Below, piece after piece: positions 38,565 to 50,500 of a stretch of DNA of 64,000 bases. The DNA comes from Colius striatus (Eukaryota > Chordata > Aves > Coliiformes > Coliidae). A program made the translations under genes and the position numbers. Each line of letters starts with the position of its first letter. Position 1 is the first letter of the stretch. The notes below the pieces were generated by a model. It was not told where the DNA came from, ran no database searches, and was given only the letters and a program-made list of their open reading frames with translations. The stretch lies in the NCBI RefSeq assembly GCF_028858725.1, contig NC_084769.1, positions 7,627,501 to 7,691,500 on the forward strand. The letters run 5' to 3'.

Positions 38565-38583
38565 GCAGGATGGGAGCTGTAGT
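38565..38583 (-). promoter_or_regulatory. ZNF143/Staf-type binding site
   Basis: The minus strand reads ACTACAGCTCCCATCCTGC, which fits the long ACTACAnnTCCCAnnnTGC consensus of ZNF143 (Staf). An ETS-like core (CCGGAACT) overlaps its upstream end. Such sites are typical of TATA-less, often bidirectional, housekeeping promoters and lie close to the start site. Here it most likely drives ZRANB3, R3HDM1 or both. Confidence 0.75.
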
Positions 38584-38599
38584 TCCGGCCTAGCCGCGC

Positions 38600-39326
38600 G
38601 CCCATTCGCCCTCAAGGCTCTTCGTGCCGGCGCCAGCCCCCAGCGGCCCTTTCCACCGGTTTCTAGAGCCAGCAGCACTGCTTGGGGCTCCTTGTCCCGC
38701 GAGGGACACGGCTCTTGGCACCATGCCGGCGCCTGCCGCCCTCTTTTCCCTCTCGGAGCGGCCTCTGCTATGAGGTAACCGCACCGTTTTCCTTCTCTCT
38801 TTTCCCGTTCTCCAGCTCGCTCAGCCCTCCCTCTCTTCCTTGCGAAGCAGGGACCAACGAGGCAGAGCCAGGCAGGCACATGCCGTTGAACCCGCTCCCG
38901 GGAAAGCGGAGCGGGGACGGAAGGTGTAAGAGGCCCCCGGCTGCCAGCGCGCAGGGGAGCTTGCGTTCGCGCTCCTCACCCGCACCGGCCACTCGCCTCT
39001 TCTTTGGGGCGAGCGTCATTTCCGGGCGGCGGCGGTTTGAGCCCAGAGCCCGCGAAGGCACAAGGTGGCGGCGGCCGGAGCCGTGAGGTGGCGCGGCGGG
39101 GATCGACACGGCCTGGCGGCCATCACCCGAGAGCGGGAAGGCGGAGGGGCCGCCTCCAGCCCCTTCCCTGCGGCTGTGCTGCGGTCCGCGGCGGCCCTGA
39201 GGGGAAGTGGGGGAGCGGTTGCGAGGCGCGGCCTGGGTCCCGCGCAGTGTGAGGCGCTGAGCGGCCCACCTGAGAGGTGTCCCAGCTGGGACTCGCCCGT
39301 GGTAAAGGGACGAGCTTCCAGGTGAC
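38600..39326 (+). other. ZRANB3: ZRANB3 first exon region (5'UTR; exact exon unresolved)
   Basis: The ZRANB3 coding start is in exon 2 at 44877, so a non-coding first exon must lie upstream. Plausible donors on the plus strand are CACG|GTGAGG (38531), TGAG|GTAACC (38774) and TCCAG|GTGACT (39321). The donor at 38774, about 190 bp past the ZNF143 site, fits a start site just downstream of that element. The ETS- and YY1-like pair near 39018-39065 would instead favour the 39321 donor. I cannot decide from the sequence. Confidence 0.4.
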
Positions 39327-40890
39327 TCTTCTTAGCGCGTGTTTCTGCCAGAAGCTCTGTCTGCTGCTGCTGAGCTATCACAGCACGTGCTCAGGTAGTT
39401 CTGCTCTTGCAGGATGCTACTGTGCGCAAGGAATGGTGTAAATAGCAATAATAATAAATCTACCCCTTGACAGATATTAAGGTGTCAGTTTTCCTCAAGC
39501 CTAGTGCTCTGGCCTATGGAAAGACCATTGTGTGTGCTGCAGAGCTTTCGTCTGTCTGATCGTGTTTTCTTGTAATGATTTTTAAAACACTGTGTTCTGA
39601 CTTGGGTAACCTTTCAAGTGTGTATTCCACTGGCGGAAAAATGGTTGATGAGTCAATCAGATAAGGTCTCATCGTTTGCTTTGAGTTTTAGATTCCCTGT
39701 TAATTTTTATTGAACTTAAAGTTGTGGAGCAGTTAAGCCCATCAAGAGGAAATGTATGAAGCAAACATTTGATGGAAATAGTGATTTGGTTTAGATGTTT
39801 GCTAGTGAGCTGCATGAAAAGCCAATATGTAGTGGCTTGTGAAAATAAATAGTGGGCTCGTGTTATTATATCAGCTTGTATGAGCGAAGGGTTATTGCAA
39901 AACTTAATCTGTGAGGTTCTCCTCAGTCTTTCACCCAGCCTTCCAATAAAGAAACATGTCACTTGGGTAGTATCCTTAACAAATTGGGTTTTAATATATA
40001 CTTCTGAAAGGATGTGTGTAGTGAAATGCAGTGTAGCAGCAACAGTGACAGAAAGAATTCCAGGTTTATTTTATTAGTATTTGCGTTGCCCTTATCACTC
40101 AGTGGTTGCTTACTTTTCGAGTTAAATTATGAATTTGTTGAACACAACAGGAGTTACAGTGGATTCCTTTGAAGTGTTGCTGATGTTTCTGTCCTGTATG
40201 AACAGTCTACTTGCTTGTATTTGAAAAAATGTTGGTACAACGTCTTTACGTGACAGCTCCGTTTTCTGAAAAGTTTGAGGGACTTTCTCAAAAGTTGTAT
40301 TGGAAATTGTAATTATTGTACAAATATGTTCATAAAACTTACTGTTTTAATTTGGTTATTTTTTATAGATACACTGTTGTACGTCCCTTTCCAAAAAACT
40401 TCAGCAGACTTGAAAGATAAGACTTACCTTTACAATAGACATGTTGACTCCCACCAGTTCATTGCATTTATCTTGGTGTTCACAAGTTCTGCACTTCACT
40501 TTTTTTTTACTGATTTTTTTATGCTTTATAAATGAATCATGCTGTAGTTCCATGAATCTTCCCTGTTTCTGTTTTTAAAAAGTTGGAATCATTTACTACT
40601 AGCTAGTCCTGAGATACTAAAGCAATTTTAGATTAAAAGGTTAATAACTCGGCTATTTCATAATTGGCTTTTTAAAACATTTGAGAAAATTTCTTACCCA
40701 TAAAACTTCTGTAGCTGAGTGAATTATCTGCGTGAAATGTTGGGTCACTACATTAAACCTTTTGGATCTATTTTGCTGGAGAAAGCCAAAGTTCCATAGC
40801 TGTGATCTAGAGATATGGGAAGGTTGAAGGGATGTGTATTACTGCATTTTAAGGACACAGAAACAAATGAAAAATTGTAGTTAAGAGAAA

Positions 40891-40998
40891 ACATAGAATC
40901 ATAGAATGGTAGGGGTTGGAAGGGACCTTTAGAGATCATCTAATCCAAGCTCTCTGCAGAAGGAGGTCCACCTAGATCAGATTGCATAAGAATATGTA
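40891..40998 (-). repeat. CR1 3' end fragment (minus orientation)
   Basis: The plus strand reads ATAGAATCATAGAATGGTAG, then GGGTTGGAAGGGACCTTTAG, AGATCATCTAATCC and GGTCCACCTAGATCAGAT. This is the reverse complement of an avian CR1 tail, about 105 bp, antisense to ZRANB3. Confidence 0.93.
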
Positions 40999-43900
40999 CT
41001 AGTCTTTCTCTTCTTAGAGCTTCTGAACCTGCAGTGGGTAGAAAACAGATACAGACTGATCTTCTTCTACACTGACTTTTTTTTTTTGTTAAAAGGACTT
41101 AAAATCTGTTGACATTATTCCAGTGATGTACACAATTGACCAGTGTCAAAATAAAATATAAATGACCTTCTCTGCCAAAGTCATCATACCCAAGTAAGGG
41201 TTTGATTTTTGGTATGATTACTGCTTTAGCAAACCAGTACAAGGCAATTTGGTGGAATGACTTTCTTTCTCTGTCTTGTTTCATTGCTGTTCATTCTTAC
41301 TTTATACACAATGAAAATAAACCTTTCACTGGGTCAGTATACCCTCCATAGCTTTGATTATCATAAAATAGTGCTGCAGGTATGAATACAGACTGAAGAG
41401 GGATTTTTGTCACTGCTGTTTAGTCAGAAATCACGACAGATCTTTGAATCTTCAGGGTATGTTTTTTTGTACTATCATTAAAAGGTACATGTTTGCAATA
41501 ATTGAAGTAAACTTCAGTTTGGAGGAGTACAAAGATGTGTTGCTTTTAAAAAAGAGTGCGCTTTAGTTATCTTAAGTTCTTAAAACTTCATTCTGAACAT
41601 GTTCTCATATCTCAAGCATCAAATGTTTTACCTGAGATATTTTTTGTACTTACCATGAACTCCATAGTAATCAGCTGTGAGAGTGGTAGGTTACGTACAC
41701 ACAGAGATGGCAAAGGGCACCTTGGAAACCTTGTAGTCCTTGTAGTAAAAGATAAGGTAAATTCAAGGGACTGGAGCATAAAGTTGGTAATTAGGAGATT
41801 TAATGTTATGCACACTGCTTTGCCTTTCTGAGGAGTGAGGTGTGAAAGATTTAGCAATGCACAAATAATACTGCTCTCTCATCTTGTGCTTTGGCTAGTC
41901 ATTGTATATGATTTTATAATAGTCATTGTTCACTGCATGCCAACTTCTGTAATTATTCTGTAATTATTCACCATTTGTTTCTTTAATTATTCACCTAGAG
42001 AAAAAAACAAACACAACAACTTGTACACATCTAGTAGTTAGTGTTTTCTGTGTTACTGTTTTTAAGATAGATCTGCAAAGTCAGTCTTAACCTTATTACT
42101 GACTGATGCAGAAACATTTTTTTATGGTAGTATTAGTGTGTACTGATGAATCATATGTGCCTTTTCTAATTCAGGTTTATGCTTCTGAAACTGCTTAGGT
42201 TTTATTCAATGTTTCAGTGAAAGAATCTTGTCATAATCTAGTTCAACAGAAAGTTAATTATGTTAACATTTCATTCTCATAGTGTCACTCACAACAAGCT
42301 ATGTAGCAGGCTGATCAGAAGTATATAATTTTCTCTGTTTTTATGGAATAGAAAATCATCACAGAAAATGAGTCAGAAATTTCTTTTAGGAGTGAATCAC
42401 AGAACTGAGTGTTGAACGGGTCTATTGTGTCCACTAATCCTACAGCATACTTGTTTAAGGTTGGCTTTACAGAAATGTTTGGTGTTTGGGTGGAGTTTTT
42501 TTTTACCATCAGTCTTGAAGTACCTTAATCAGCTTTTAAAGAAAAAACTACTCCGTAGAAAATATTGTGATAGAACTATTGAAGTGATTATGATTATGAT
42601 TGCTTTCCCAACAGTTAGAGCTGAAACATCTCTGTTTGCTCAACAGAGGGATGAAGTGGGTACTTACCAGAGTTTTATGACTTCTGTAAAATGCATCTCT
42701 TGTGTATACAGGGCAAGGCAGCGGCTTTCCTTCTGTTGAGTAAAGTTCAGTGATGGACATGCATCAAAGAGCCTTCATATTGAACATAGTACTTTTATCT
42801 GCCGTTGGCTGTTCCAGGGGACCAAGATACAGCTATGTTGTATCTTTAAAGATACAAGAGAGATTCAACTTATAAAAATGAAAAATAAAAATTAAAAAAG
42901 CCATAATCAGTAGTGCAATCAAACTTAGATGACACAAAATGTCTGGTTTGCAAAAGATATCCAATTTTCCTTTCTCTTTAACTGGCTGTTTCACTGACAT
43001 TCAAAAGTTGTCCATCTGTTAATTTTGGACAGGTTCTGTTCTAGACGGTCTTTGGCCAGAAGTCTGTATCAGAAGGAGGTTTAGCAGCACTGTGCTGTCT
43101 CTTGTTAAGTTAGCACCTTGGGTGCATGGACTGACATGGATCTAGGGAGAAAAGATCCTGTCTTTCTACTGGTGCTACCAGACTTACTTGAAAGCTGGGC
43201 TTTCTGTACCTTGATCATGCCACTGGAAGCACAGCAGCAGCCTTTGTCCAGCTGTAGACTTCTCATTGCTCTATGAATCACTTGCACTCAACCAGTGAAC
43301 TACAGCTGTTCATACCATTGAATTCCATGTTTTTGAGACCAGGTTGAAACCATGTTATACAGAAGTCCTTAAATGTGCATATATACATGCATGCACATGT
43401 CTGTGATTCCAGGTAGGATTGTTGTTTTCATACATGTGCAATAATACTTCTATGGCTTTATATGTGGGGTAAAGAAGAATATGCTCCTTAAGATAGACTG
43501 ACTGTCTAGCAAGCAAAGTAATTTAGTACAAAATAGAACAAAATCCACAGCAAAGGTAAATACAAACCTTATGTCTCAACCTTGAGTGTTGCTCAGTATT
43601 TTAAATTTACTTTTTCTCCTCTTACTGTCTAGCAGAATGGTATGTCCAAATATCTGTTGTTACACACTGCTTCATTGTGGAAGTGGTAACAGACACCTGA
43701 GAAGGTTTGCACAGAAGTTCTCTAGTGTTACTCTGTTCATTACTTTCACAATGACGGTCTCATGGAACTTGACTGTAGGCTTGTCTGCAGCATTTTCTTT
43801 CCAGTTCTCTGAGTCTGTGATGTTTCTTCCTAGACATGTCTATAATTCCTCATATAACGCAAAAAAAGTATTTGCTCATTTTCTATCTGAATGTCGTTAG

Positions 43901-44132
43901 TCTGACTAGTCATGCCAGTGACAGTTGCTTCAAAGAACGTTTTTATTTTCTTTGAGATCTGCAACAGTTGAGTGGATTTCCATAACAATTGTGTCCTTTT
44001 GCGGGATGGGCGAAGGGGGAGGTGGGGAGGGATGATGATCCTTTTTTGATTTGATTTGGGCTCTTTTTTGTGCAGATAGAGACATTTTTGTCAGCAGTAC
44101 TGACAGTGCCGATTTTTTCCTTTTCACTCCAG

Positions 44133-44276
44133 AAAAAGTGGCAAATTCCCGACAGGAGATTTTTGCAGCGCTGTGTCTCTGCGGTGTGCAGCAGAAGGGC
44201 AGCGAGTGCCATCCCGCACATCCACCCGTACCTCGCAGCACCACGGCCAGGGGCTGCGGGCGCCGCCGCCACCGGG
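44133..44276 (+). other. ZRANB3: Candidate alternative 5' exon of ZRANB3 in a mini CpG island
   Basis: An isolated GC- and CpG-rich patch (about 44150-44345) lies about 600 bp upstream of the first coding exon. It ends at a strong donor, CCACCGGG|GTAAGC (44277). Upstream is an acceptor with a long pyrimidine tract (TTTTTTCCTTTTCACTCCAG, 44132), giving a 144-nt exon. Spliced to 44870, the frame that joins MSSTIQ is open through all 48 codons (ending GLRAPPPPG) but has no ATG. It could also be a first exon whose transcription starts inside the patch. Expression is unproven, and the open frame may just reflect high GC. Confidence 0.35.
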
Positions 44277-44869
44277 GTAAGCACCATGGAGAGGGGCTCT
44301 CGGGGGCTGGGGGCTGCCCTCGGCCTTGGAAGGCTCCCTGTAGTAATCTTCCCACCCATCCCGGTAGAAGGATTTCTCACTTTTAGTACACTGTAGGCCA
44401 GTGGAAGATGTAGTGTGAGAAGCTGTGGTGGAACAAAAGCCCTGGCTCTTTCAGCTTGGGCTACGGATGGATACATAGAGTGGTTATAGCTAGATTCTGT
44501 TCACTGAAGAGTATGTAACTTCAGCTGAAAGAGTGTAGAATCATAGTGTACATCAAGTTTTGTAGGTAAAATTTCATTAATAGAGTTCATTATAAATAGA
44601 GATGCTATTCTTTTATTATGGAATAGAGTTGCATCTAAATCAATTTGTTTGTTTTACCTCCTCACCTGTATTTGGTGCTTTGATACAGAGGTGATGGGCT
44701 CTTCCTCTATCATCTCCAGTATTTTATGCTTTCCTGGGAGAAGTCTCAAGACTTGAAAAAAAATTGTGTAGGTATTGAATATTTCAAAAGGAGTGAAGGT
44801 TCATTCTGTAATGTATTGCAGACATGTCTTTTAAGAAAGACATGTTTTGTTTTATTTTGTTTCCCCTAG

Positions 44870-45028
44870 GTTCAACATGTCTAGTACCATCCAGGAAACA
44901 CCTACACTTGAAGATTCTTATTCAGAAAACATTGATGCTAAGCTGTCCTTTCTACCTGAAAGACTGAGAAAGAAGCTACTTCCTTTTCAGGAGAAAGGCA
45001 TCATATTTGCACTTCAGAGAAGTGGCAG
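44870..45028 (+). CDS. ZRANB3: ZRANB3 first coding exon (ATG at 44877; codons 1-51 start)
   Basis: The acceptor TTTTGTTTCCCCTAG is followed by GTTCAAC and then ATG at 44877 (A at -3). The donor is GGCAG|GTAAAATCC. The exon encodes MSSTIQETPTLEDSYSENID, then LSFLPERLRKKLLPFQEKGI and IFALQRSG, and leaves a phase-2 junction. FLPERL, KLLPFQ and GIIFAL match the start of the SNF2 domain (Q-motif area) of ZRANB3. ZRANB3/AH2 is an ATP-driven annealing helicase and structure-specific endonuclease. It is recruited by PCNA and K63-ubiquitin to stalled forks, where it promotes fork remodelling and restart. No in-frame stop precedes the ATG within this exon, so a longer N-terminus from an upstream exon is not excluded. 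The first 20 residues diverge from human, as is usual for this tail. Confidence 0.96.
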
Positions 45029-45581
45029 GTAAAATCCTTGCTGTATCATATACTAAAAATAATTATTTTAGGTAAACATAAATTAGTTTCTACAAGGGCC
45101 ATGCAATAGCAGCAGCTTGTAGGTGAGTTATATTACAAACATCTTTCATGAACTCTAAGAGAAAGTGATCTAAAATGAGGGGCTATTTTTTTTTTCCACA
45201 GAGGATGAAGAAATTTGTAATACTGCATTATGTGAAAGAAGGTTGTAGTATCAAAGATCTCATGTAAGTGGAGGCTGACATCAGTAGGACCATCCCTTTT
45301 ATCATGTTAATAGAGAAATCTTAAAATAATTCACATTTGTTTCTTTAGCTCTTAATGGCGTGGTAGAGCTGTTAAGAGAATGACTAACAGATCTCAATGC
45401 ATCTGTGTGGTGTTCTATTTTAAACTTGGTACAATTCTGGCATGTAATCTGGGTGTTCTGGAGCTTGCTGAGCTGTAACAGCAGAGCAGAATAAGCCTTG
45501 CAGTGTACTCCCTTAGGAAGTGCAGCAAATGATAGAGAAGACCAAGCTTATGTGAAACAGTGCAGAGGAAGCCATACTTAC

Positions 45582-45664
45582 CATAGAATCGTAGGATGGT
45601 AGGGGTTTGAAGGGATCTTTAGAGATCATCTCGTCCAGCCCCCCTGCAGAAGCAGGTTCATCTA
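45582..45664 (-). repeat. CR1 3'-tail fragment (minus orientation)
   Basis: The plus strand reads CATAGAATCGTAGGATGGTA, then GGGATCTTTAGAGATCATCT and CAGCCCCCCTGCAGAAGCAG. The CR1 homology stops exactly where copy B of the unidentified repeat begins. Confidence 0.9.
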
Positions 45665-45665
45665 C

Positions 45666-45849
45666 TTGCTTGTACCATGTATCTATGTTAGTGTTGAAAA
45701 GAAAGCAAAACCAATCTAAGTATTAAAATTTGAAGGAGGAAAGCAGTAGTACTTGAGTTGTTTGACTGTCCCAGCACCAGAAAGCCAGCAACCACAGTAA
45801 ACACAGGAGAGATCCAGAACCAAGAAGCATCTGGGAGGTGCTATATATT
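45666..45849. repeat. Unidentified dispersed repeat, copy B
   Basis: About 185 bp here resemble 9498-9690 in the same orientation. Shared blocks are TGTATCTATGTTAGTGTT, AAAATTTGAAGGAGGAAAGC (GGAAGC in copy A), TACTTGAGTTG, GACTGTCCCAGCACCAGAA and CCAGCAACCACAG. It abuts the truncated end of a CR1 tail. The element family is unknown to me. Confidence 0.7.
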
Positions 45850-47495
45850 CTGTATATTAGTTCTTTCAATTATATGTAACTTTTGAGCAATTAAAATTTC
45901 CTCTGGTTTTAGATTTAATTCTGTTAATTTAGCAAAAAAAACCTGTGGTGATTTTAACATAACTGTTTTCAGGGAATGAAGCAAGCCATCTATTTTATGC
46001 TACCAGGCTAGGTAACAGTGTAGAAAGATGAGCCCAGTCATTCATGTGTAAGCCTGAGATGTAAAAAGCTTTCTGCTTTATTGGCATTAACTTCTCTGTA
46101 ATCACTGCTCATGTTAGGCACTTTCCAGCTCCACAGTGTGACACTGAGGAGGAATGCGTACATTTTTAATGGATTACAAAGACTTTGATAGAATATTCAG
46201 CAAAGTCTACATTAGAGTTGAATTTAAGAAATCCAAAGGCCTTGGCTACCATGTCTCAGCAAATCAGACTCTAATAAGGGAAATGAGGTTTATATTGTAT
46301 GGAATTGAGGTGTATTTGTTTATACAAATAGTGAAATAACAGAAGATATTAAATCTGTATAGCTTCTTTAATGTTAATTGTTGGATACTAGTAGATCAAG
46401 AGTAGCATAATCTTTTGCAATGTGTTATAGAATCTATAGGTTCCTTAGATGGCAACTTAACTGTGAGACTAGATAAGAAAACTTGCAATAAGAATCTAAA
46501 AAGAATTAGAGTATCTAGGCTAATGTCTCTGTCAAGGAGGGAATTGTATTATTTTCAGGAAGGTTGTGGTTTCAGGAAGCTTTATGGTGTTTTCTTCTCT
46601 TGAAACCCTTCATTGACTGAACACTGTTGAGTGATGTGACACTGGTGGTTTTCCTGTGACATGCATTTTCATCATGGCTGCAAGAAATCTTATTCCTTGG
46701 CATAGCAAATTCCATGTGTTAGCTGGGTCAAATTGAGCAATTGTGTGCACACTCTGAGCCAGCCTATATATAAAATAAAATGTCTTTTCAAACTTTCCTG
46801 ATGAGCATTTTTAAAATTTACTTAGGCAAGTTTAATTTTCTTTCTGTCCCGAAACAGAGAACAAGGACCTTTGCTGCTTGTAGCTAAATTTTCTTATTAG
46901 TCTCTCAGCCAATGGCTCACACAAGTCTTTCCCTTTTATATATACTCTGCAACGACTTAGGCCTTCAGTCAGTATTCCCAGTGATATATTTTAGCAGGGT
47001 CTGGTACTTTTCCATAGAAATATCCTTTCTAGTTTTAAAAATACATAACAATCGGACTTGAAGCAAGCAGTATGTGCATCTCTAGCTCTTCTTTCTTTTC
47101 TCCCTCAGGCTATGCACTCCCTTTGCAGTCATCTCTTAGTCCATGCTTTGCTGTAGTGACAGAAAGCTGGTGGAGAGAAAGTGCTCAGTTGTGGGCTGAA
47201 GAGATTCAATCAATATTATTTTAGGTTAGACAAGCATCCAGTGTGAAAAGGGACTTATTATCAGAACAAACTTTTATTCCTTTCATGGAAGGGGCTGGGA
47301 GTAAACTGTTAGTTCTCTTGTCTTTTCCTGGAGCATAAAATAAACATGCTGTTGTGATTTCTGCTTTTGATTCGTTAGTAACTGATTCAAAGGCTTTTTC
47401 AGTAGATGAAGCAAAGGCATCCTTCTAGACTGACAGAAGCTGCCTAACACTTCCCCAGGAAATAATAATTCTAGAGCTAACAACACAGTGTATGT

Positions 47496-47591
47496 CATAG
47501 AATCACAGAATGGTAGGGGTTGGAAGGGACCTTTAGAGATCATCTAGTCCAACCCCCCTGCAGAAGCAGGTCCACCTAGATCAGGTCACCT
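47496..47591 (-). repeat. CR1 3' end fragment (minus orientation)
   Basis: The plus strand reads ATAGAATCACAGAATGGTAG, then GGACCTTTAGAGATCATCTA, GTCCAACCCCCCTGCAGAAG and CACCTAGATCAGGTCACC. It is close to the CR1 tail consensus and so probably one of the younger copies in the window. Confidence 0.94.
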
Positions 47592-50500
47592 ATGCTAAGA
47601 TACATTTTAGCTCTCAGACACGCCTTAAAGGTAAATCACTGCATCATTGCTTGTTCCTTACTACACATTATTCTTCAGAAGTGCACTTGGGAATTGGTAA
47701 CTCGACATGGAAGCTATGTTTCATCCTGATTTATCACCTCAAACATTAACCTGCAGAGAAGATGAGTGCCCACAAATTCTTGAAATAGTCCTTAAAAACG
47801 ATTTTGTTTTTATACTTTTGTTCAGGAGAAGTGCAAGTTGCTTTTAAAAACATTTATTTATTTAGATGTGCATGAAACTATCTCTTAAACAGAAAGCAAC
47901 TAACTTATCCCTTCCAGGAATGTAAACTCTTAGCAATAAGCTTAGGAAACAGGATTTTTAGTTAGTTGTGTGTACAGTCTTGGGAAGTGGAGGTGAGCAA
48001 TTCTGTTTGCTCTTAGCTGGCTATTAGTCATAACTTGGGCAGATGGGGATAAAACCCTATTTCCTAGGAGCTCAAGATAACCTGATCACAAGTGAAGAGG
48101 CATAAACTGAAAACCTTAAAGATGTCATCTTGCTTATTGGATTCAGTTGTTCTGAGCAGCAGAGTGTAATTGTCAGACCTAATGTTTTTTCTTCCATTTG
48201 GAATCTATGAAGTATGCAGGAGTTTGATATGAGAATGAAGGCCTAAATAGTATTGAAAAGTGACCAGCCAGTGGTCAGGTGTTAGTGAAGGGAAGGTGGC
48301 AGTGTCAAAGCACAGTAGTCTGGAAAAGGTGTTAAAAGTTCAGGCAAAATATCTCAAGATGCAGAGAAATAAAGGCAAATGGATTGATTGTGCTGATAAG
48401 GATTGTATTCAGTCTCTTCTGAGCCCTCATCTCTTTTTGAATATTAATGATTTTTACTGTTACTGTTCACTAAAATAGCACTTGGAAGCTTACAATGTCC
48501 TTCTACCATGTATTCTTGTTTTATATTCTTTTTATAGAAGTGTGTGATGTCTGAATTATATTACAATGTGCTCAGCTGTGAATGTACTGTAAAAGTCAGG
48601 CATCCTATTGTTTCAAAGTTAGCTCTCTTGCTAAATATTGGAATGTTTATTGATACATTTACCAGGATGGGTATTTTACCCCAGTGTTGATATATGATGG
48701 TACATATATAATGTTTAGAGGTAATGATGCATCTGATTCTTGGTTCACCATACATGCTGGCTTAATGTTGTTTATTTGCTATAGACACAGTGATGAAGAG
48801 GTGACAATGGGTGGCAGTGACATGATATGCAGAGTTCATATCTGGCATTAAAAGCTCACTTTTAATGAGGGAGTATTTTTGTTAGGCAGTCATATTCTAG
48901 AGTAAGAAAAAAGTTGTATAGTGTTTAATGTTGCTTTGGGTAGTAGGTTACAGAGAATCATTATGATACTGAGCTCATTAGAGAATACAGTGTGAGTGTC
49001 CCTTAGTATAATGAGTCAGTTGCTTGCACTTCAAAATGGTACTTTTGGGGTTTTTTTCACTGACTGTGTCTCTGATCTCTAGCAAGCTACACAGGAGAAA
49101 CATGTAGTTAATTCTTTATTAATTATTTCAAAGACTATCAGTCTTCACAGAAATTATATCCCCCCTCCCATCCTCAAAGGAAACCAGAAAACAGACTCAA
49201 ATCAAAATTTCCTTGAAGCTTATGAACACAGCTAAAAGGTTCTAGCTCCAGTAATTCACTGGAAAGACAGAAAATATACAGTCTGCTGAGGCTTCAGTAG
49301 TTTAATCATAGAAATTAAAGTTCTTGGTCAAGATAAATAAAAAAGCAGACAAGATTAATCATAATCTCTTTTGGGAGATCTACACATTCTCTGGTTTTGT
49401 CACAGTGACTTTGATAGATGCCAGTTTAATTAAATTTGCATGTTAGAAAATGAGATTCCTTTCACATTTGAGTGGGTTTTTTGGTCATGTTTAAAGAATA
49501 TTTCTATGAATGTTTCATTTTTGTTTTACTTTGCACTTAGTGACTTGCAGCATCAGGTACCATCAACAAGTGTCTCCATTTTTTGTAGCTCTTCAGAGAA
49601 TGGAGTATAAAAAGAATTGTAACTTTGTAATGTGATTTCTGTTTCTAGTCTCAGTAGATTGTGGTTAGACAGTCTGAAAGAAATGTTTGAAACCACACAA
49701 AAGTATCTTGCTAGAGTGAGAAAGAAATCTTTTATTCCCACATATTCAGCAACTCATTTTAGATATGTGAAATCGTTGTAATTTTATGATAAATCTGAGT
49801 CTTTAAACCCTTCATAATAGTAGGTGAGCAGTTGTTCCCAGTCTTACAGAACAAAACTGAAGAATAATCCTTGGGGAAAAAGACTGGAATGGATATTGTA
49901 GAGGATCAAACAGTTAATTTAATGCATTTGAGCAATTAAATGTGGAATTGGCTCTGTGAGTACTGGGTTTTTAAAGAAAGGTTGTTTTGTTTTTTTTTTT
50001 TTTAAGATGGTTTGTAATGTTTCAGAGTACATTTCACATCTGAGAAGTGCCAAAGGAGGGAGAGAGAGATGATTAAATGAAGATGCTAAGCTCTCAGAAT
50101 GATGTTCAGGAAGTATGAATGAGAAATTGAGCCAAATTCTGCACAGCTTTCGTAGCCAGGGAGGCATGTTTGGAAGTGATGCTGGAGGATCTGGGAAGCA
50201 ATTCAAATGGAACAAAAAATGCATTGTCATTAAGTGAATGCAGAATGTCTCTCAGGAGAGTAATCATGTGGGCTTAAAAACAAAAGATTTAAGACAGAAA
50301 AAAACCCAATGGTAGTAATCTGGAAGTTACCTGGGCTTAAATGTGGGCTTTTAGAGCAGGAATACAGAAGAAAGCACAGATTTTTTAGAAATGCAGGGCA
50401 CGATTTGTTAGAATGGAAGAGAATCACCAAGTGAGATAAAGACTACAAGTGTAGGTAATAGCATGTCAACGGTGATGGAGAGAGGGAAATGCATGTGGTG

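Larger units (their letters stand above)
37430..39340. promoter_or_regulatory. CpG island: shared R3HDM1/ZRANB3 bidirectional promoter
   Basis: About 1.9 kb of very GC- and CpG-rich sequence contrasts sharply with the AT-rich introns on both sides. It lies between the R3HDM1 first-exon donor (minus, 37962) and the ZRANB3 introns (plus). No TATA box is evident. CCAAT boxes lie at 38117-38121 and 38280-38284, a CRE half-site TGACG at 38298-38302, and a ZNF143-type site at 38565-38583. An ETS-like ATTTCCGGG lies near 39018 and a YY1-like GGTGGCGGC near 39065. The long ORFs seen in both strands here (up to 288 codons) result from the lack of AT-rich stop codons. The head-to-head pair is known in other vertebrates, which supports a shared promoter. 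Confidence 0.88.
39341..44869 (+). other. ZRANB3: ZRANB3 intron 1
   Basis: AT-rich intron between the CpG island and the first coding exon. It contains a CR1 tail (40891-40998), a small tandem of CTGTAATTATT near 41949-41971, and a compact GC-rich island (44150-44345). No other exon is recognised. Confidence 0.7.

Noticed and set aside
38013..38879. 288-codon open frame on the minus strand in the CpG island, and other long overlapping frames there
   Set aside because: It lies in extremely GC-rich sequence where stop codons are rare, overlaps other open frames in several phases, is low-complexity (Arg/Ala/Gly/Pro), and covers the promoter.
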